Shown here: positions 43,588 through 52,312 of the stretch, piece after piece
Layout of the letters: each line of letters begins with the position of its first letter
Position numbering within the stretch: the stretch's first letter is position 1
Assembly: GCA_001940925.1 (NCBI GenBank)
Contig: MSGZ01000011.1
Location: 1 to 64,000 of the forward strand
Direction: 5' to 3'
From: Ruminococcus sp. Phil11
Lineage (GTDB): Bacteria; Bacillota; Clostridia; Oscillospirales; Ruminococcaceae
DNA: 64,000 bases
Made by a program: the position numbers and the translations under genes
Notes under the pieces: model-generated
Database searches by the model: none
Told to the model about the DNA's origin: nothing
The model's input: only the letters and a program-made list of their open reading frames with translations

Positions 43588-44223
43588 ATGAAAACATTGA
43601 CGAAAGCCGTATTTTGCTCTGCTGCCGCAATCTCTCTGATGTGTACTGCGATTTCTGCATTCCCGGTATCTGCAGAGATTCAGCCTGAGAGCCCGACAAT
43701 TGTTTTTCCGAACGCTGTGAATTCGACCACAACGACCACAATTACGGTTGCAGAGGCCGAAAAAATCGACGACCCGGAAAAAGTCCGCAAAATGATAACA
43801 AAGCTGATTTCGGAGAACGGCTTGCAGGCAAGAGTTGCAAACAACGAGCAATATCCGGGATATATGCAGCCAATCATCATTGAAGTCGTAATCGTGGAAG
43901 GACAGACCTCGGCAAATCAGGTCATCACTGACTTTGCAGAAGCGTACCGTATAGACAGACGAACATTCACCATTGTCCCATTCGTGAACGGATCAGCCGT
44001 TACAACCGTAAATCCTGTTTCAGAGCTTATGCTTTGGGGTGATGCGGACTGTTCCGATCAAATTGATATTTCCGATGCGGTTCTCACGGCAAAATTTGTC
44101 GCAGAGGACGCAGGAGCAAGCATTACGGATCAGGGAAAACTGAATGCCGATACGAACGGAGACGGCAATATTACGCTTGAGGATACCGAACTGATCCTGA
44201 AGCGGATCGCGAAAAAAATCTGA
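43588..44223 (+). CDS. Small secreted dockerin protein in the ECF operon
   Basis: The 211-aa protein has a signal peptide (SAFPVSAE), a Thr-rich patch, a small alpha/beta domain (about 50-135; VRKMITKLISENGLQARV and PIIIEVVIVEGQTSANQV) of unknown family, and a C-terminal type I dockerin (DADCSDQIDISDAVL and DTNGDGNITLEDTELIL). It follows the anti-sigma gene by 25 bp with AGGAGGT. Its link to a membrane signalling pair suggests a cellulosome-state sensor or regulated structural part (inference). Confidence 0.8.
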   Translation: MKTLTKAVFCSAAAISLMCTAISAFPVSAEIQPESPTIVFPNAVNSTTTTTITVAEAEKIDDPEKVRKMITKLISENGLQARVANNEQYPGYMQPIIIEVVIVEGQTSANQVITDFAEAYRIDRRTFTIVPFVNGSAVTTVNPVSELMLWGDADCSDQIDISDAVLTAKFVAEDAGASITDQGKLNADTNGDGNITLEDTELILKRIAKKI

Positions 44224-44238
44224 TAAAATTCGGAAAAA

Positions 44239-44268
44239 CCCCGCCCGATTTCCACAGACCGGGCGGGA
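44239..44268 (-). terminator. Terminator for the GH43-like gene
   Basis: CCCGCCCGGTCTG-type stem with CGGGCGGG; on the minus strand it ends in GTTTTT. On plus the tail is weak but may still stop the ECF operon. Confidence 0.7.
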
Positions 44269-44277
44269 TGATTCATA

Positions 44278-46857
44278 TTATGCAAGCAAAATGCGTTTCA
44301 GGAGCGTCAGATCAACCGCATCAATGCGGCCGTTATCATTGAGATCGCCTGCCTGCCAGTCAGCAAGAGAGCTGCTCCCCGCAAGGAATTTTACCATTGC
44401 AACGGCATCGGCAATATTGACCGCACCGTCTGCATTGACGTCGCCTTTCAGCTTGGCGGCGGTTGCCTGACCGGTGATCTCCGCCTCGCTGAGCGCATAA
44501 GGATAAACCGCAATATTATCCAGATATCCGGAAAAGCCGACATCGTCGGAATAGAACGATTTGCCGAACAGCAGCTTCGTATTCGTACCCATGTCGGACG
44601 GATTCGTATTCAGCGTATCGGTCTCCGCGGCAAGCTGTCCGTCCACATACAGCCTGCACGTTGTCGGCGTGACCGCAAAGACATACCGGTGCCACTGTGT
44701 TCCGTCGAGGTCAAAACGCATACCCGTTTCGCCTTTCCACGTATCTACGGTCGTCTGGAAGCGGAAATGATCCTTTGCAATTTTGAAGAATGCATATTTG
44801 TATTCATCCTGCCCCGTTGCGAAGGTGAAGAAATTGCCGTCCGAAGACGATTTTGCGTCCATGCAGACCGTGTATTCCCGGCAGTTGTCCAGCAGTCCGG
44901 GTTCGACTGCAGCGTAGTCATCGGCCGTGCCGCCGAAATACAGCACATTGCCGCGCTGCGCATCCTGCTGCACTTTGGTATTGCCGTACAGCGTCAGCGT
45001 ATGGCCGTTTCCGGTCGTGTCGGGAATGTTTTTGCCGTTTGCCTGCTCAAAATCAAAGGCTGCGCCGTTCTTGTTCTGTGCCGGTTCGCCGAGCGGATCG
45101 CCGTAGATTTTGACCTCATAGACCGTCGGGTTATACCAGTTGTTCGTCGGGTTATTCTGCAGCGTCGCGCTTTTGACATTCAGACGCACATATCTTGCCC
45201 TGCCGGAAATGAGATTGCTGTTGAAGCCATAGGTTTTGGAAACAATTTCCTTGCTCGTGTTGGTATGATCGTAGATCGTTGTCCAGTTCCGGCCGTCTGA
45301 ACTGCCGTCCACCGTATAGGCATAATAGCCCTCGGAGCCCTTGCAGATATACCATGAAATCTGGATGTTTTTCAGTTCACATTCCCGTTCCAGATCAACT
45401 GTCAGCGTGAACGGCCATTTCTTGGAGCTCTCGACCGCCGAAAAGCAGCTGCGGTAGGAGCCGTCAAACGCCTTGCAGGGCGCATTCCAGCCCTGTGCCG
45501 CAAGCGACGAAGTCGCGGGTTTATCCTGCGAGAGCAGCTGTCCCTGCTGCACCGGATAGAGGTCGCCGGTCTTGGTGCTGTACTTGAAATACGGATAATA
45601 ATCGTAAAACGCAAAGCCGTTGTCGAAGTAAAGCGGGCAAAGCGTCGTGCCGCTCGATTCCGAAGCGCGCAGCCAGCGGTAGGCGTGCATGAGGTAATTT
45701 TTGTCCTGCAGATTGACGATCCAGCCGGACTGCGACGAGAATGTCGAGGTGTTGCCGATATCCCGCAAACCGCTCCAATCGCCCGCAATATCCTTCGTGA
45801 CCGCATACGCGCCGCTGCTCGGATACCAGCCGGCCGCCTGCGAGGTAAACAGGAAATAGTAGCCGTTCTTCTTGATCATGTTCGGAAATTCGCGGTACTG
45901 ATCGGCAAACAGTTTTTTGACGACTGCTGTGACGTCGCTGTATTCCTTGTTCATGCGGAAAATGTACATGGTCGCATTTGCGCCCTGTCCCTTCGTATTT
46001 GCGGCCGCGATCAGATAACCGGTGTGATCCGCGTCGTCGTCAAAGAAGATCGCCATGTCGCGGACTTCGATGTCAAGCGGATTGTACACATGATGCACCG
46101 TGAACTGTCCGCCCGGCGTTCCGGTGATGACCAGTGCCTTGCCGTCCGCATAGCCGCTCGGCTTTTCCCAGTGCGCCCAGACCACGACCTTGTTTGCGTG
46201 TTCGAGATATTCGATATGCACGGATTCGATCTTGCAGCTCGCGAGTGCACTGTTCTGCGAGGAATCCGCGACGTTGCGCTCATTGCCGAAATGCACGCCG
46301 TCAGACGAGGTCGTTTCCGCCAGATAGATATCGTCCTTGCCTGCGTGCTTTTTCAGCGAATAGCTGTAATAGGTATTGCCGGATTTGTAGCCGCCCGTTT
46401 CGTAGACAAGGCTGCTGCCCTTCTGGTTGTCGTAGGTGCTGAGACCGGACGGCAGGGCGCAGGGCTTCAGCGAGCGCACGCCGGAATACAGCGCGCCCTT
46501 GTCTGTCACCGCCTTGAGCTGATAGTAGTATTCCGTGCCGACTGTCAGGTCGTCATCCTCATACGAATTGCCGTAGCCCTCATATACCTTGACAAAGCCG
46601 GTTTCCGGATCAGTCGAGCGGTAAAGCGTATAGCCGTCGGCAGAAAGCGTCGTTGCCCACTGGAGCGCGGCATGATCAGCATTGCTGCTGTCCGGTGTAC
46701 AGAACAGATTGCCGACCAGACCGATCTGTTCGGAGATGTCTGCCGAAGCTTTCTGTCCCTGCACTGCGGCCTTTGCCGGAAATGCCGCAAGCATCGCAGT
46801 CAGTGCAGTGACCGCACCGATCAACAGGGCGGTCAGCTTTTTTCTGTAACTTTTCAT
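44278..46857 (-). CDS. Modular GH43-like, CBM32-like, LamG, dockerin protein
   Basis: The 859-aa secreted protein has a signal peptide (AAFPAKAA) and a fibronectin-III-like segment (about 30-135: ALQWATTLSADGYTLYRS). A five-bladed propeller region (about 140-455) contains SRDM-type VRDMAIFFDDDADHTGYLIAAA as in GH43 subfamily 24 exo-galactanases. An F5/8-type C (CBM32-like) domain (about 465-590), a LamG-like domain (about 605-790; WHRYVFAVTPTTCRLYVDG) and a C-terminal dockerin (DVNADGAVNIADA; DLNDNGRIDAVDL) follow. It probably acts on galactan or arabinogalactan side chains; the exact activity is uncertain. Confidence 0.75.
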   Translation of the reverse strand: MKSYRKKLTALLIGAVTALTAMLAAFPAKAAVQGQKASADISEQIGLVGNLFCTPDSSNADHAALQWATTLSADGYTLYRSTDPETGFVKVYEGYGNSYEDDDLTVGTEYYYQLKAVTDKGALYSGVRSLKPCALPSGLSTYDNQKGSSLVYETGGYKSGNTYYSYSLKKHAGKDDIYLAETTSSDGVHFGNERNVADSSQNSALASCKIESVHIEYLEHANKVVVWAHWEKPSGYADGKALVITGTPGGQFTVHHVYNPLDIEVRDMAIFFDDDADHTGYLIAAANTKGQGANATMYIFRMNKEYSDVTAVVKKLFADQYREFPNMIKKNGYYFLFTSQAAGWYPSSGAYAVTKDIAGDWSGLRDIGNTSTFSSQSGWIVNLQDKNYLMHAYRWLRASESSGTTLCPLYFDNGFAFYDYYPYFKYSTKTGDLYPVQQGQLLSQDKPATSSLAAQGWNAPCKAFDGSYRSCFSAVESSKKWPFTLTVDLERECELKNIQISWYICKGSEGYYAYTVDGSSDGRNWTTIYDHTNTSKEIVSKTYGFNSNLISGRARYVRLNVKSATLQNNPTNNWYNPTVYEVKIYGDPLGEPAQNKNGAAFDFEQANGKNIPDTTGNGHTLTLYGNTKVQQDAQRGNVLYFGGTADDYAAVEPGLLDNCREYTVCMDAKSSSDGNFFTFATGQDEYKYAFFKIAKDHFRFQTTVDTWKGETGMRFDLDGTQWHRYVFAVTPTTCRLYVDGQLAAETDTLNTNPSDMGTNTKLLFGKSFYSDDVGFSGYLDNIAVYPYALSEAEITGQATAAKLKGDVNADGAVNIADAVAMVKFLAGSSSLADWQAGDLNDNGRIDAVDLTLLKRILLA

Positions 46858-47123
46858 GATAACCCCTTTCGTTCCCCCGTAAGTTTGAATTTGTATGATA
46901 TGTTTCTCTGCTAACCAGTATAGCACATTTTTTTACGATTTGCAAGAGCATTTTGTATGGTATATACCGCAATTTCTGAACAGGAAACCGCAAAAGCGCA
47001 AAAAACAGGATAACATTTTGATATAAAAGTACATGATGTGATATCAGAATCCGGCATGATACGGTATAATAATAGCATAAATAAGTCCGCATCCCCCTTG
47101 TGCGGACATCGGGAGGAATTACC

Positions 47124-48569
47124 ATGAAGAAAATGCGAATTCCGGTTTTGCTTGCTGCGCTGACACTGCTGACCGGCTGCGGCACAGAACCGGAAACACC
47201 GTCTTCACCGGATTCGTCCGAACCGGAGGTCACCGCAACGGAACCGGCTGAAACGGAGCCCGCTGATACCACGGCTGCTCCGGCGGCAGATTCCGGCGAG
47301 GTACCGGAGCTGAAAGGCTACAGCCTGCTCTGGAATGACGAGTTCGACGGCTCTGCACTGGATGAGACGATCTGGAACTATGAGCCGCATGAACCGGGCT
47401 GGACGAACGAGGAACTGCAGGAATATACGACCTCAACGGACAATGTGTTCCTGCGCGACGGAAAGCTCGTCATCAAGGCGATCAAGACCGAGAAGAACGG
47501 CGGCGACTACTACACCTCCGGCAAGGTCACGGCGCAGAACAAGAAGGACTTTACCTACGGCAAGGTCGTTGCGCGTGCGAAGGTTCCGGCAGGAAAAGGT
47601 CTCTGGCCGGCGATCTGGATGATGCCGCAGGATGAGCAGCATTACGGCCAGTGGCCGAAGTGCGGCGAGATCGACATCATGGAGGTGCTCGGCAGCAGAC
47701 TGGAAACTGCCTACGGCACGCTGCATTACGGCGCACCGCACGCCGAGCAGCAGGGCATCTATGTCCTCGAGGACGGAACGACCTTTGCGGACGACTTCCA
47801 TGAGTATTCCGTGGAATGGGAACCGGGCGAAATTCGCTGGTACATTGACGGCAATCTGTATCATACGGTCAATGACTGGTTCACAGCCGTTGAGGGCGAG
47901 GACGAAAAGCCGTATCCCGCACCGTTCGATCAGCCGTTCTTTGTGCAGATGAATCTTGCAGTCGGCGGAACATGGCCGGGCAACCCTGACGCCTCGACCG
48001 ATTTCGACAAAGCGGAGTTCGAGATCGACTATGTGCGTGTGTATCAGAAGCCTGAATATGATACGAACGTCAAGAAGCCGGAAAAGAACTACCGCGAAGC
48101 AATGGAGGACGGCAACTTCATCTACAACGGCGATTTTGCGGAGGCAGAGGATCTGACGGACGATGTCAACTGGAAGTTCCTGCTGTTTGAAGGCGGCAAG
48201 GGCTCTGCGGAGATCAAGGACAACACCATGATCATCAAGACGGAAAACGAGGGTACGGTCGATTATTCCGTGCAGCTCGTTCAGCCGGAAATGCCGATGA
48301 TCAAGGGCAAAAAATACCGCGTGACCTTTGACGCATGGGCAGATGAAACGCGCGATATCATTGTCTGTGTTTCCGCGCCGAATGCGGGCTGGATCCGCTA
48401 CCTGAAGGACACCACGCTGGAAGTCACCAAGGACAAGCAGACGTTTACCTACGATTTCGAGATGAAGGACAAGGACGATCCGACCGGACGTCTGGAATTC
48501 AACCTCGGACACAAGGGCTCGACGGCGACCGTTTATATCCAGAACGTGCGCCTCGAAGAAGTAAAATGA
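47124..48569 (+). CDS. GH16 beta-glucanase lipoprotein with CBM4/9
   Basis: The 481-aa protein has a lipobox (TLLTGC), a Pro/Glu/Thr linker and a GH16 jelly-roll (about 60-310): LLWNDEFDG, WNYEPHEPGW, LWPAIWMMP, catalytic E182-I-D184-I-M-E187 and MNLAVGGTWPGNPD. The pattern fits laminarinase or mixed-linkage glucanase. A CBM4/9-type module ends the protein (about 330-480; NFIYNGDFAEAEDL; KKYRVTFDAWAD). Unlike its neighbours it carries no dockerin and should stay on the membrane. The ATG at 47124 follows GGGAGG. Confidence 0.92.
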   Translation: MKKMRIPVLLAALTLLTGCGTEPETPSSPDSSEPEVTATEPAETEPADTTAAPAADSGEVPELKGYSLLWNDEFDGSALDETIWNYEPHEPGWTNEELQEYTTSTDNVFLRDGKLVIKAIKTEKNGGDYYTSGKVTAQNKKDFTYGKVVARAKVPAGKGLWPAIWMMPQDEQHYGQWPKCGEIDIMEVLGSRLETAYGTLHYGAPHAEQQGIYVLEDGTTFADDFHEYSVEWEPGEIRWYIDGNLYHTVNDWFTAVEGEDEKPYPAPFDQPFFVQMNLAVGGTWPGNPDASTDFDKAEFEIDYVRVYQKPEYDTNVKKPEKNYREAMEDGNFIYNGDFAEAEDLTDDVNWKFLLFEGGKGSAEIKDNTMIIKTENEGTVDYSVQLVQPEMPMIKGKKYRVTFDAWADETRDIIVCVSAPNAGWIRYLKDTTLEVTKDKQTFTYDFEMKDKDDPTGRLEFNLGHKGSTATVYIQNVRLEEVK

Positions 48570-48577
48570 ATCACAGG

Positions 48578-48612
48578 CGGGAGCTGAAAATGCTCCCGCT
48601 TTTCTTTTTATA
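48578..48612 (+). terminator. Terminator after the GH16 gene
   Basis: GCGGGAGC pairs with GCTCCCGC around TGAAAAT, followed by TTTTCTTTTT. Confidence 0.9.
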
Positions 48613-48675
48613 TACAAACAAGCGATCGTTTCAGAAGGCAGATTTGACTGATGCTACAAAAATGGTGCGCAGGGA

Positions 48676-48706
48676 TTGACTCTGACGTTACGTCATAGTA
48701 TATACT
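48676..48706 (+). promoter_or_regulatory. MerR-type promoter with operator dyad
   Basis: TTGACT (48676-48681), a 19-bp spacer and TATACT (48701-48706). The long spacer is the mark of MerR-activated promoters. It holds the perfect dyad TGACGT-T-ACGTCA (48683-48695). It lies 26 bp before the MerR gene, so the gene is autoregulated. Confidence 0.85.
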
Positions 48707-48731
48707 GAATGCAGCAGGGGAGGGATTCAAT

Positions 48732-49466
48732 ATGATGACTGTAAAAGAAGTCAGCGAGCTGACCGGTGTCAGTGTGCGCACACTGCAATACTACGACAGG
48801 ATCGGGCTGCTGCATCCGGATGCACGCAGCGAAGCAGGTTACCGGCTGTATGACGATACGGCACTGGAAACGCTGCAGCAGATCCTGCTGTTCCGGGAGC
48901 TGGAATTCCCGCTCCGGCAGATTCAGGACATAATCACAAGTCCGGATTATGACAAGTCAAAGGCCCTTGCACAGCAGATCACGCTGCTGACGCTGCAGAA
49001 GGAGCGTCTGGAACGGCTGATCCGGTTTGCGCAGGGCATCCAGGCCAAAGGAGGAACCGATATGGATTTTACGGCATTTGACCGCACCACGCTTGACGAA
49101 TACGCAAAACGTGCAAAGGAAGCATGGGGCAATACCAAGGAATATCATGAGACAGTCGAAAAGCAGGCCGCCCGCACCGAAGCGGAAAACGATCAGGTCA
49201 TCCACGGTTTTATGCGGCTGTTCACGGAATTCGGCGGAATGCGGGATATGCAGCCCGATGCAGAGCCGGTGCAGCAGCAGGTAAAAAGACTGCAGGATTA
49301 TATCACGGCGCACTGGTATACCTGCACCGATCAGATTTTGCAGGGTCTCGGGCAGATGTATGCAGCGGGCGGCGAGTTCACCGAAAACATTGACCGCGCA
49401 GGCGGGGAGGGGACTGCCGCCTTCACCGCCGCAGCAATTGCCGCATACTGCGCAAAAGCGCAATAA
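48732..49466 (+). CDS. MerR-family regulator with TipAS drug-binding domain
   Basis: The 244-aa protein has an N-terminal MerR winged helix (residues 3-70: VKEVSELTGVSVRTLQYYDRIGLL), a dimerisation helix and a C-terminal TipAS domain (about 120-240; AWGNTKEYHETV, GLGQMYAAGGEFTENID). TipAS domains trap thiopeptide-like and other ligands, and the protein then activates its own promoter. The start is the first of two adjacent ATGs behind GGGGAGGG. No obvious efflux target follows directly. Confidence 0.9.
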   Translation: MMTVKEVSELTGVSVRTLQYYDRIGLLHPDARSEAGYRLYDDTALETLQQILLFRELEFPLRQIQDIITSPDYDKSKALAQQITLLTLQKERLERLIRFAQGIQAKGGTDMDFTAFDRTTLDEYAKRAKEAWGNTKEYHETVEKQAARTEAENDQVIHGFMRLFTEFGGMRDMQPDAEPVQQQVKRLQDYITAHWYTCTDQILQGLGQMYAAGGEFTENIDRAGGEGTAAFTAAAIAAYCAKAQ

Positions 49467-49538
49467 ACGGCTTGACTTTCGCTGTGCCTTTCGCTACAAT
49501 GAGGACAGAGGGGAATTTTGCGCGAAAGGCGGCATATT

Positions 49539-50441
49539 ATGAAACAAATCAGAAAAGCGGTCCTGGCGGCTGCGGTACTGGCAGCACTGACCGTCTGTCC
49601 GGCTGTTTCTGCGGAAGAAGCCGCAGTCACAGGCGATCTGAACGCAGACGGTACCGCTGACAAAGCAGATGTTCTGCTTCTGCGGGATCATCTTCTCACA
49701 AAGGAAACAGCATCGGATGCAGCGGCAGCGGATCTCAATGCAGACAGTTCTCTGGACGCAAGGGACCTGACGCTCCTGAAACGGCTGTTCCATGCTGCGG
49801 AACCCGACCCGGAGCACACATGGATCCTCGAACCGAAGGGCACCGTACACAGCGGCTTTGCGACGTTTTACGGCGGCGGCTATGAGGGCGGCTGTGCAAT
49901 GCTTGATCCGGTGTCGAAGGATTACTGGATCACGGCGATGAACCTGCCCGACTGGAACAACGCGGAGCTTGCGGGTGCTTATCTGGAGGTGACCGGAGAG
50001 CTCGGCACGATCAACGTGCTGGTGACCGATCTGCTGCCGGAGGGTGCCAAAGGCGACCTCGATCTCTATACAGATGCATTCCCGCTGATCGCGCCTGCCG
50101 AGAAAGGCAAGGTGCCGGTCACATGGAAAATTCTGCCGCTGGATACGGCGGAGGACGCGCCGTTCACCTACAAATACAAGGTCGGCAGCACGGAGTTCTG
50201 GTGCGCGGTACAGGTGCGCAATCACCGGTACCCGATCGAAAAGCTGGAATATCTGAACGACGACGGCGAATTTGTGGAACTGCCGCGCCGGAATTTCAAC
50301 TATTTCGAGGCACAGTCCGGGCTCGGCAAAGGGCCGTTCACCTTCCGCATCACCGATATTTACGGGCAGGTCGTCATTGACGAGGACATTCCGTTCACGC
50401 CGGACGAAATGCCGCAGGGACATGTACAGTTTCCGGAATAA
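49539..50441 (+). CDS. Secreted protein with N-terminal dockerin and bacterial expansin
   Basis: The 300-aa protein has a signal peptide (PAVSAEE), a dockerin at about residues 32-90 (DLNADGTADKADVLLL; DLNADSSLDARDLTLL) and an expansin unit (about 100-300). Domain 1 has GFATFYGGGYEGGCAMLDP and VTDLLPEGAKGDLDLY, with both key Asp residues. Domain 2 has FWCAVQVRNHRYPIEKLEY. Expansins loosen cellulose-matrix contacts without hydrolysis. Compared with Bacillus EXLX1, the catalytic-site Tyr is Leu and one of the surface Trp residues is Phe. It should be cellulosome-bound. The ATG at 49539 starts the signal peptide. Confidence 0.85.
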   Translation: MKQIRKAVLAAAVLAALTVCPAVSAEEAAVTGDLNADGTADKADVLLLRDHLLTKETASDAAAADLNADSSLDARDLTLLKRLFHAAEPDPEHTWILEPKGTVHSGFATFYGGGYEGGCAMLDPVSKDYWITAMNLPDWNNAELAGAYLEVTGELGTINVLVTDLLPEGAKGDLDLYTDAFPLIAPAEKGKVPVTWKILPLDTAEDAPFTYKYKVGSTEFWCAVQVRNHRYPIEKLEYLNDDGEFVELPRRNFNYFEAQSGLGKGPFTFRITDIYGQVVIDEDIPFTPDEMPQGHVQFPE

Positions 50442-50450
50442 CAAACAAGC

Positions 50451-50480
50451 CGGTTTCCGCTTAAAACGGAAGCCGGCTGC
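50451..50480 (+). terminator. Bidirectional terminator
   Basis: AGCCGGTTTCCG pairs with CGGAAGCCGGCT around CTTAAAA, followed by GCTGTTTTA. Lies between convergent genes. Confidence 0.75.
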
Positions 50481-50484
50481 TGTT

Positions 50485-51858
50485 TTATGAAGCTTCGGAG
50501 GCAATGTCGCTGATCCAGATCCCTTTCCGGATCATGAACACTCCGATCATGATTTTGATGAGGTCTGCCGACTGAACGATCACATAAACCGTGATGATCG
50601 GCAGCTTCGTGAGAAAGCAGAGCACCAGTGCAAGCGGCACGGTGAATGTCCATGAAAAGACGCTGTCAAACAGGAATGTGACCAGCGTCTTGCCGCCGGA
50701 GCGCAGCGTGAAATACAATGTATTGAGAATGCCCTGCACCGGAAAGAAGATCGCCGTCACGATGATAAACTGCTGTGCGGTGCGCCGGACGGTTTCCGTC
50801 GTATCATACAGGCGGGGGAACAGCCCGGAAATCGCGATCAGTACGGCAGTCAGAATAAGACAGATGCCTGCGGTGAACCATGTCAGAGAGGCGGAATCGC
50901 GCTTAGCCTGTTCAAATTTCCGTGCGCCGAGTGCCTGCCCGATCAGAATGCCGACGGCATTGCCGAGTGCGACAAAGACCACATTCAGCAGATTGCAGAT
51001 CGCATTGGAGATGTTCAGGCCGGAAACGATATGCAGGCCGCGCGTCGAATAGCACTGCGTCAGTGCGGCAAGTCCGCCCGCCCACAAAAACTCATTGCAG
51101 AAAAGCGGAATGCTCTTTTTCAGCATAGCCCTGCGGATCGCGGCCGGAACATGCAGCGTTTTCCAGATGCCTTTCAGGAACGGGTGCGCCGAAGCCTTTG
51201 CATGGGACCAGATCAGCAGCACGCTGACTTCGGTCAGACGGGCGATCACGGTCGCGATCGCGGCACCGCGGACACCGAGCTGCGGGAATCCGCATTTGCC
51301 GTAGATCAGCAGATAATTGAGCAGCACATCGGTCAGGACAGACACAACGCCTGCGATCATCGGTTTGAAGCTGTCGCCGGTCTCACGGAGCGTTCCCGCA
51401 TAGACCTGCGTCAGCGAATTGAACGGCAGGCCGATCAGCATAATCATGAGATACTGCACCGCATAGCTTGTGGTCAGTACGGGATCGACCTCGGTGCTTT
51501 CGCCGTGCAGATAGAGCCCGATCAAAAAGTGTTTGCCGTACCGCAGGATCAACATGCCTGCGGCAGTCACGGTACCGGCGATCAGCACCTTCATGCGAAA
51601 GCTCTGCCGGACGCCTTCGGTGTTGCCCTGCCCGTAAAACTGTGCAGAGTAGATGCCGGGGCCGGACAGTCCGCCGAAGATCGCAAGATAAAACACAAAC
51701 AGCAGCTGCCCGACGATCGAGACGGCAGTCATGGCCTCGGTGCCGATGCTGCCGACCATGATATGATCGACCAGCCCGACCGCGTTCGTGATGCCGTTCT
51801 GAATCATGATCGGAACGGCCAGCTTCAGTGCGCGGCGGTAAACGGATTGATTTTGCAT
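50485..51858 (-). CDS. MATE-family efflux transporter
   Basis: The 457-aa protein has about twelve membrane segments in two similar halves. Family features include AVPIMIQNGITNAVGLVDHIMVG near the N-terminus, GLPFNSLTQVYAGTLRETGD near 140 and FPVQGILNTLYFTLRSGGKT near 380. It should export drugs or metabolites in exchange for Na+ or H+. The start is ATG with a GAGGCTTC-type site. It is separated from the upstream TfoX-like gene by a terminator. Confidence 0.9.
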   Translation of the reverse strand: MQNQSVYRRALKLAVPIMIQNGITNAVGLVDHIMVGSIGTEAMTAVSIVGQLLFVFYLAIFGGLSGPGIYSAQFYGQGNTEGVRQSFRMKVLIAGTVTAAGMLILRYGKHFLIGLYLHGESTEVDPVLTTSYAVQYLMIMLIGLPFNSLTQVYAGTLRETGDSFKPMIAGVVSVLTDVLLNYLLIYGKCGFPQLGVRGAAIATVIARLTEVSVLLIWSHAKASAHPFLKGIWKTLHVPAAIRRAMLKKSIPLFCNEFLWAGGLAALTQCYSTRGLHIVSGLNISNAICNLLNVVFVALGNAVGILIGQALGARKFEQAKRDSASLTWFTAGICLILTAVLIAISGLFPRLYDTTETVRRTAQQFIIVTAIFFPVQGILNTLYFTLRSGGKTLVTFLFDSVFSWTFTVPLALVLCFLTKLPIITVYVIVQSADLIKIMIGVFMIRKGIWISDIASEAS

Positions 51859-51878
51859 GAAGCCTCCTTTTCAGAATC

Positions 51879-51909
51879 AAAAAGCGTCCCGGGGCTTATC
51901 CGGAACGCT
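51879..51909 (-). terminator. Terminator after the TfoX-like gene
   Basis: On the minus strand AGCGTTCCGG pairs with CCGGGACGCT (one mismatch) around ATAAGCC, followed by TTTTTGATT. Confidence 0.8.
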
Positions 51910-51919
51910 GACGGACGGA

Positions 51920-52234
51920 TCATTTGCGCTTTTTCGGCTCCGGAAGCTCTGCGGCGGCTGCGGTCAGCAAAGCCTCCAGCAGAGCTCTGTCATCGGGATC
52001 GGTGACAAGGAGCATTTCCGTTGCGCCGGGATACGGGATCTCCCGCGGCGCATCCGGCATCAGCTGCACGGCGGATTTCAGCGGTTTGATCAGAAACCGG
52101 TTGTCGTAGATTCCGCCGGCGACCTTGCCGTCAACGTAAATGATATATTCGCCCATCATGGCGCGGTATGAAACGCCTTCCACGCCGGAAAGCTGATCCA
52201 TGATATAATCAAGATAGGATTTGTCCGATGCCAT
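51920..52234 (-). CDS. TfoX/Sxy N-terminal domain protein
   Basis: The 104-aa protein matches the TfoX N-terminal domain: YLDYIMDQLSGVEGVSYRAMMGEYIIYVDG in outline (read in pieces), then VAGGIYDNRFLIKPL and PYPGATEMLLV. It ends with a basic KKRK tail. In Gram-negatives the two-domain protein affects competence; the single-domain form in Firmicutes has no settled function. It has a GGAAGGAGC ribosome site. Confidence 0.85.
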   Translation of the reverse strand: MASDKSYLDYIMDQLSGVEGVSYRAMMGEYIIYVDGKVAGGIYDNRFLIKPLKSAVQLMPDAPREIPYPGATEMLLVTDPDDRALLEALLTAAAAELPEPKKRK

Positions 52235-52272
52235 ACTGAATGCTCCTTCCGTATGATATGCATGGAATAATT

Positions 52273-52303
52273 GCAGCGTTCCGGATAAACTCCGAAACGC
52301 TGC
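52273..52303 (-). terminator. Hairpin after ssrA
   Basis: GCAGCGTTTCGGA pairs with TCCGGAACGCTGC (one mismatch) around GTTTA on the minus strand, directly after the tmRNA 3' end. The T-tract is weak. Confidence 0.65.
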
Positions 52304-52312
52304 TGCGGTTGA

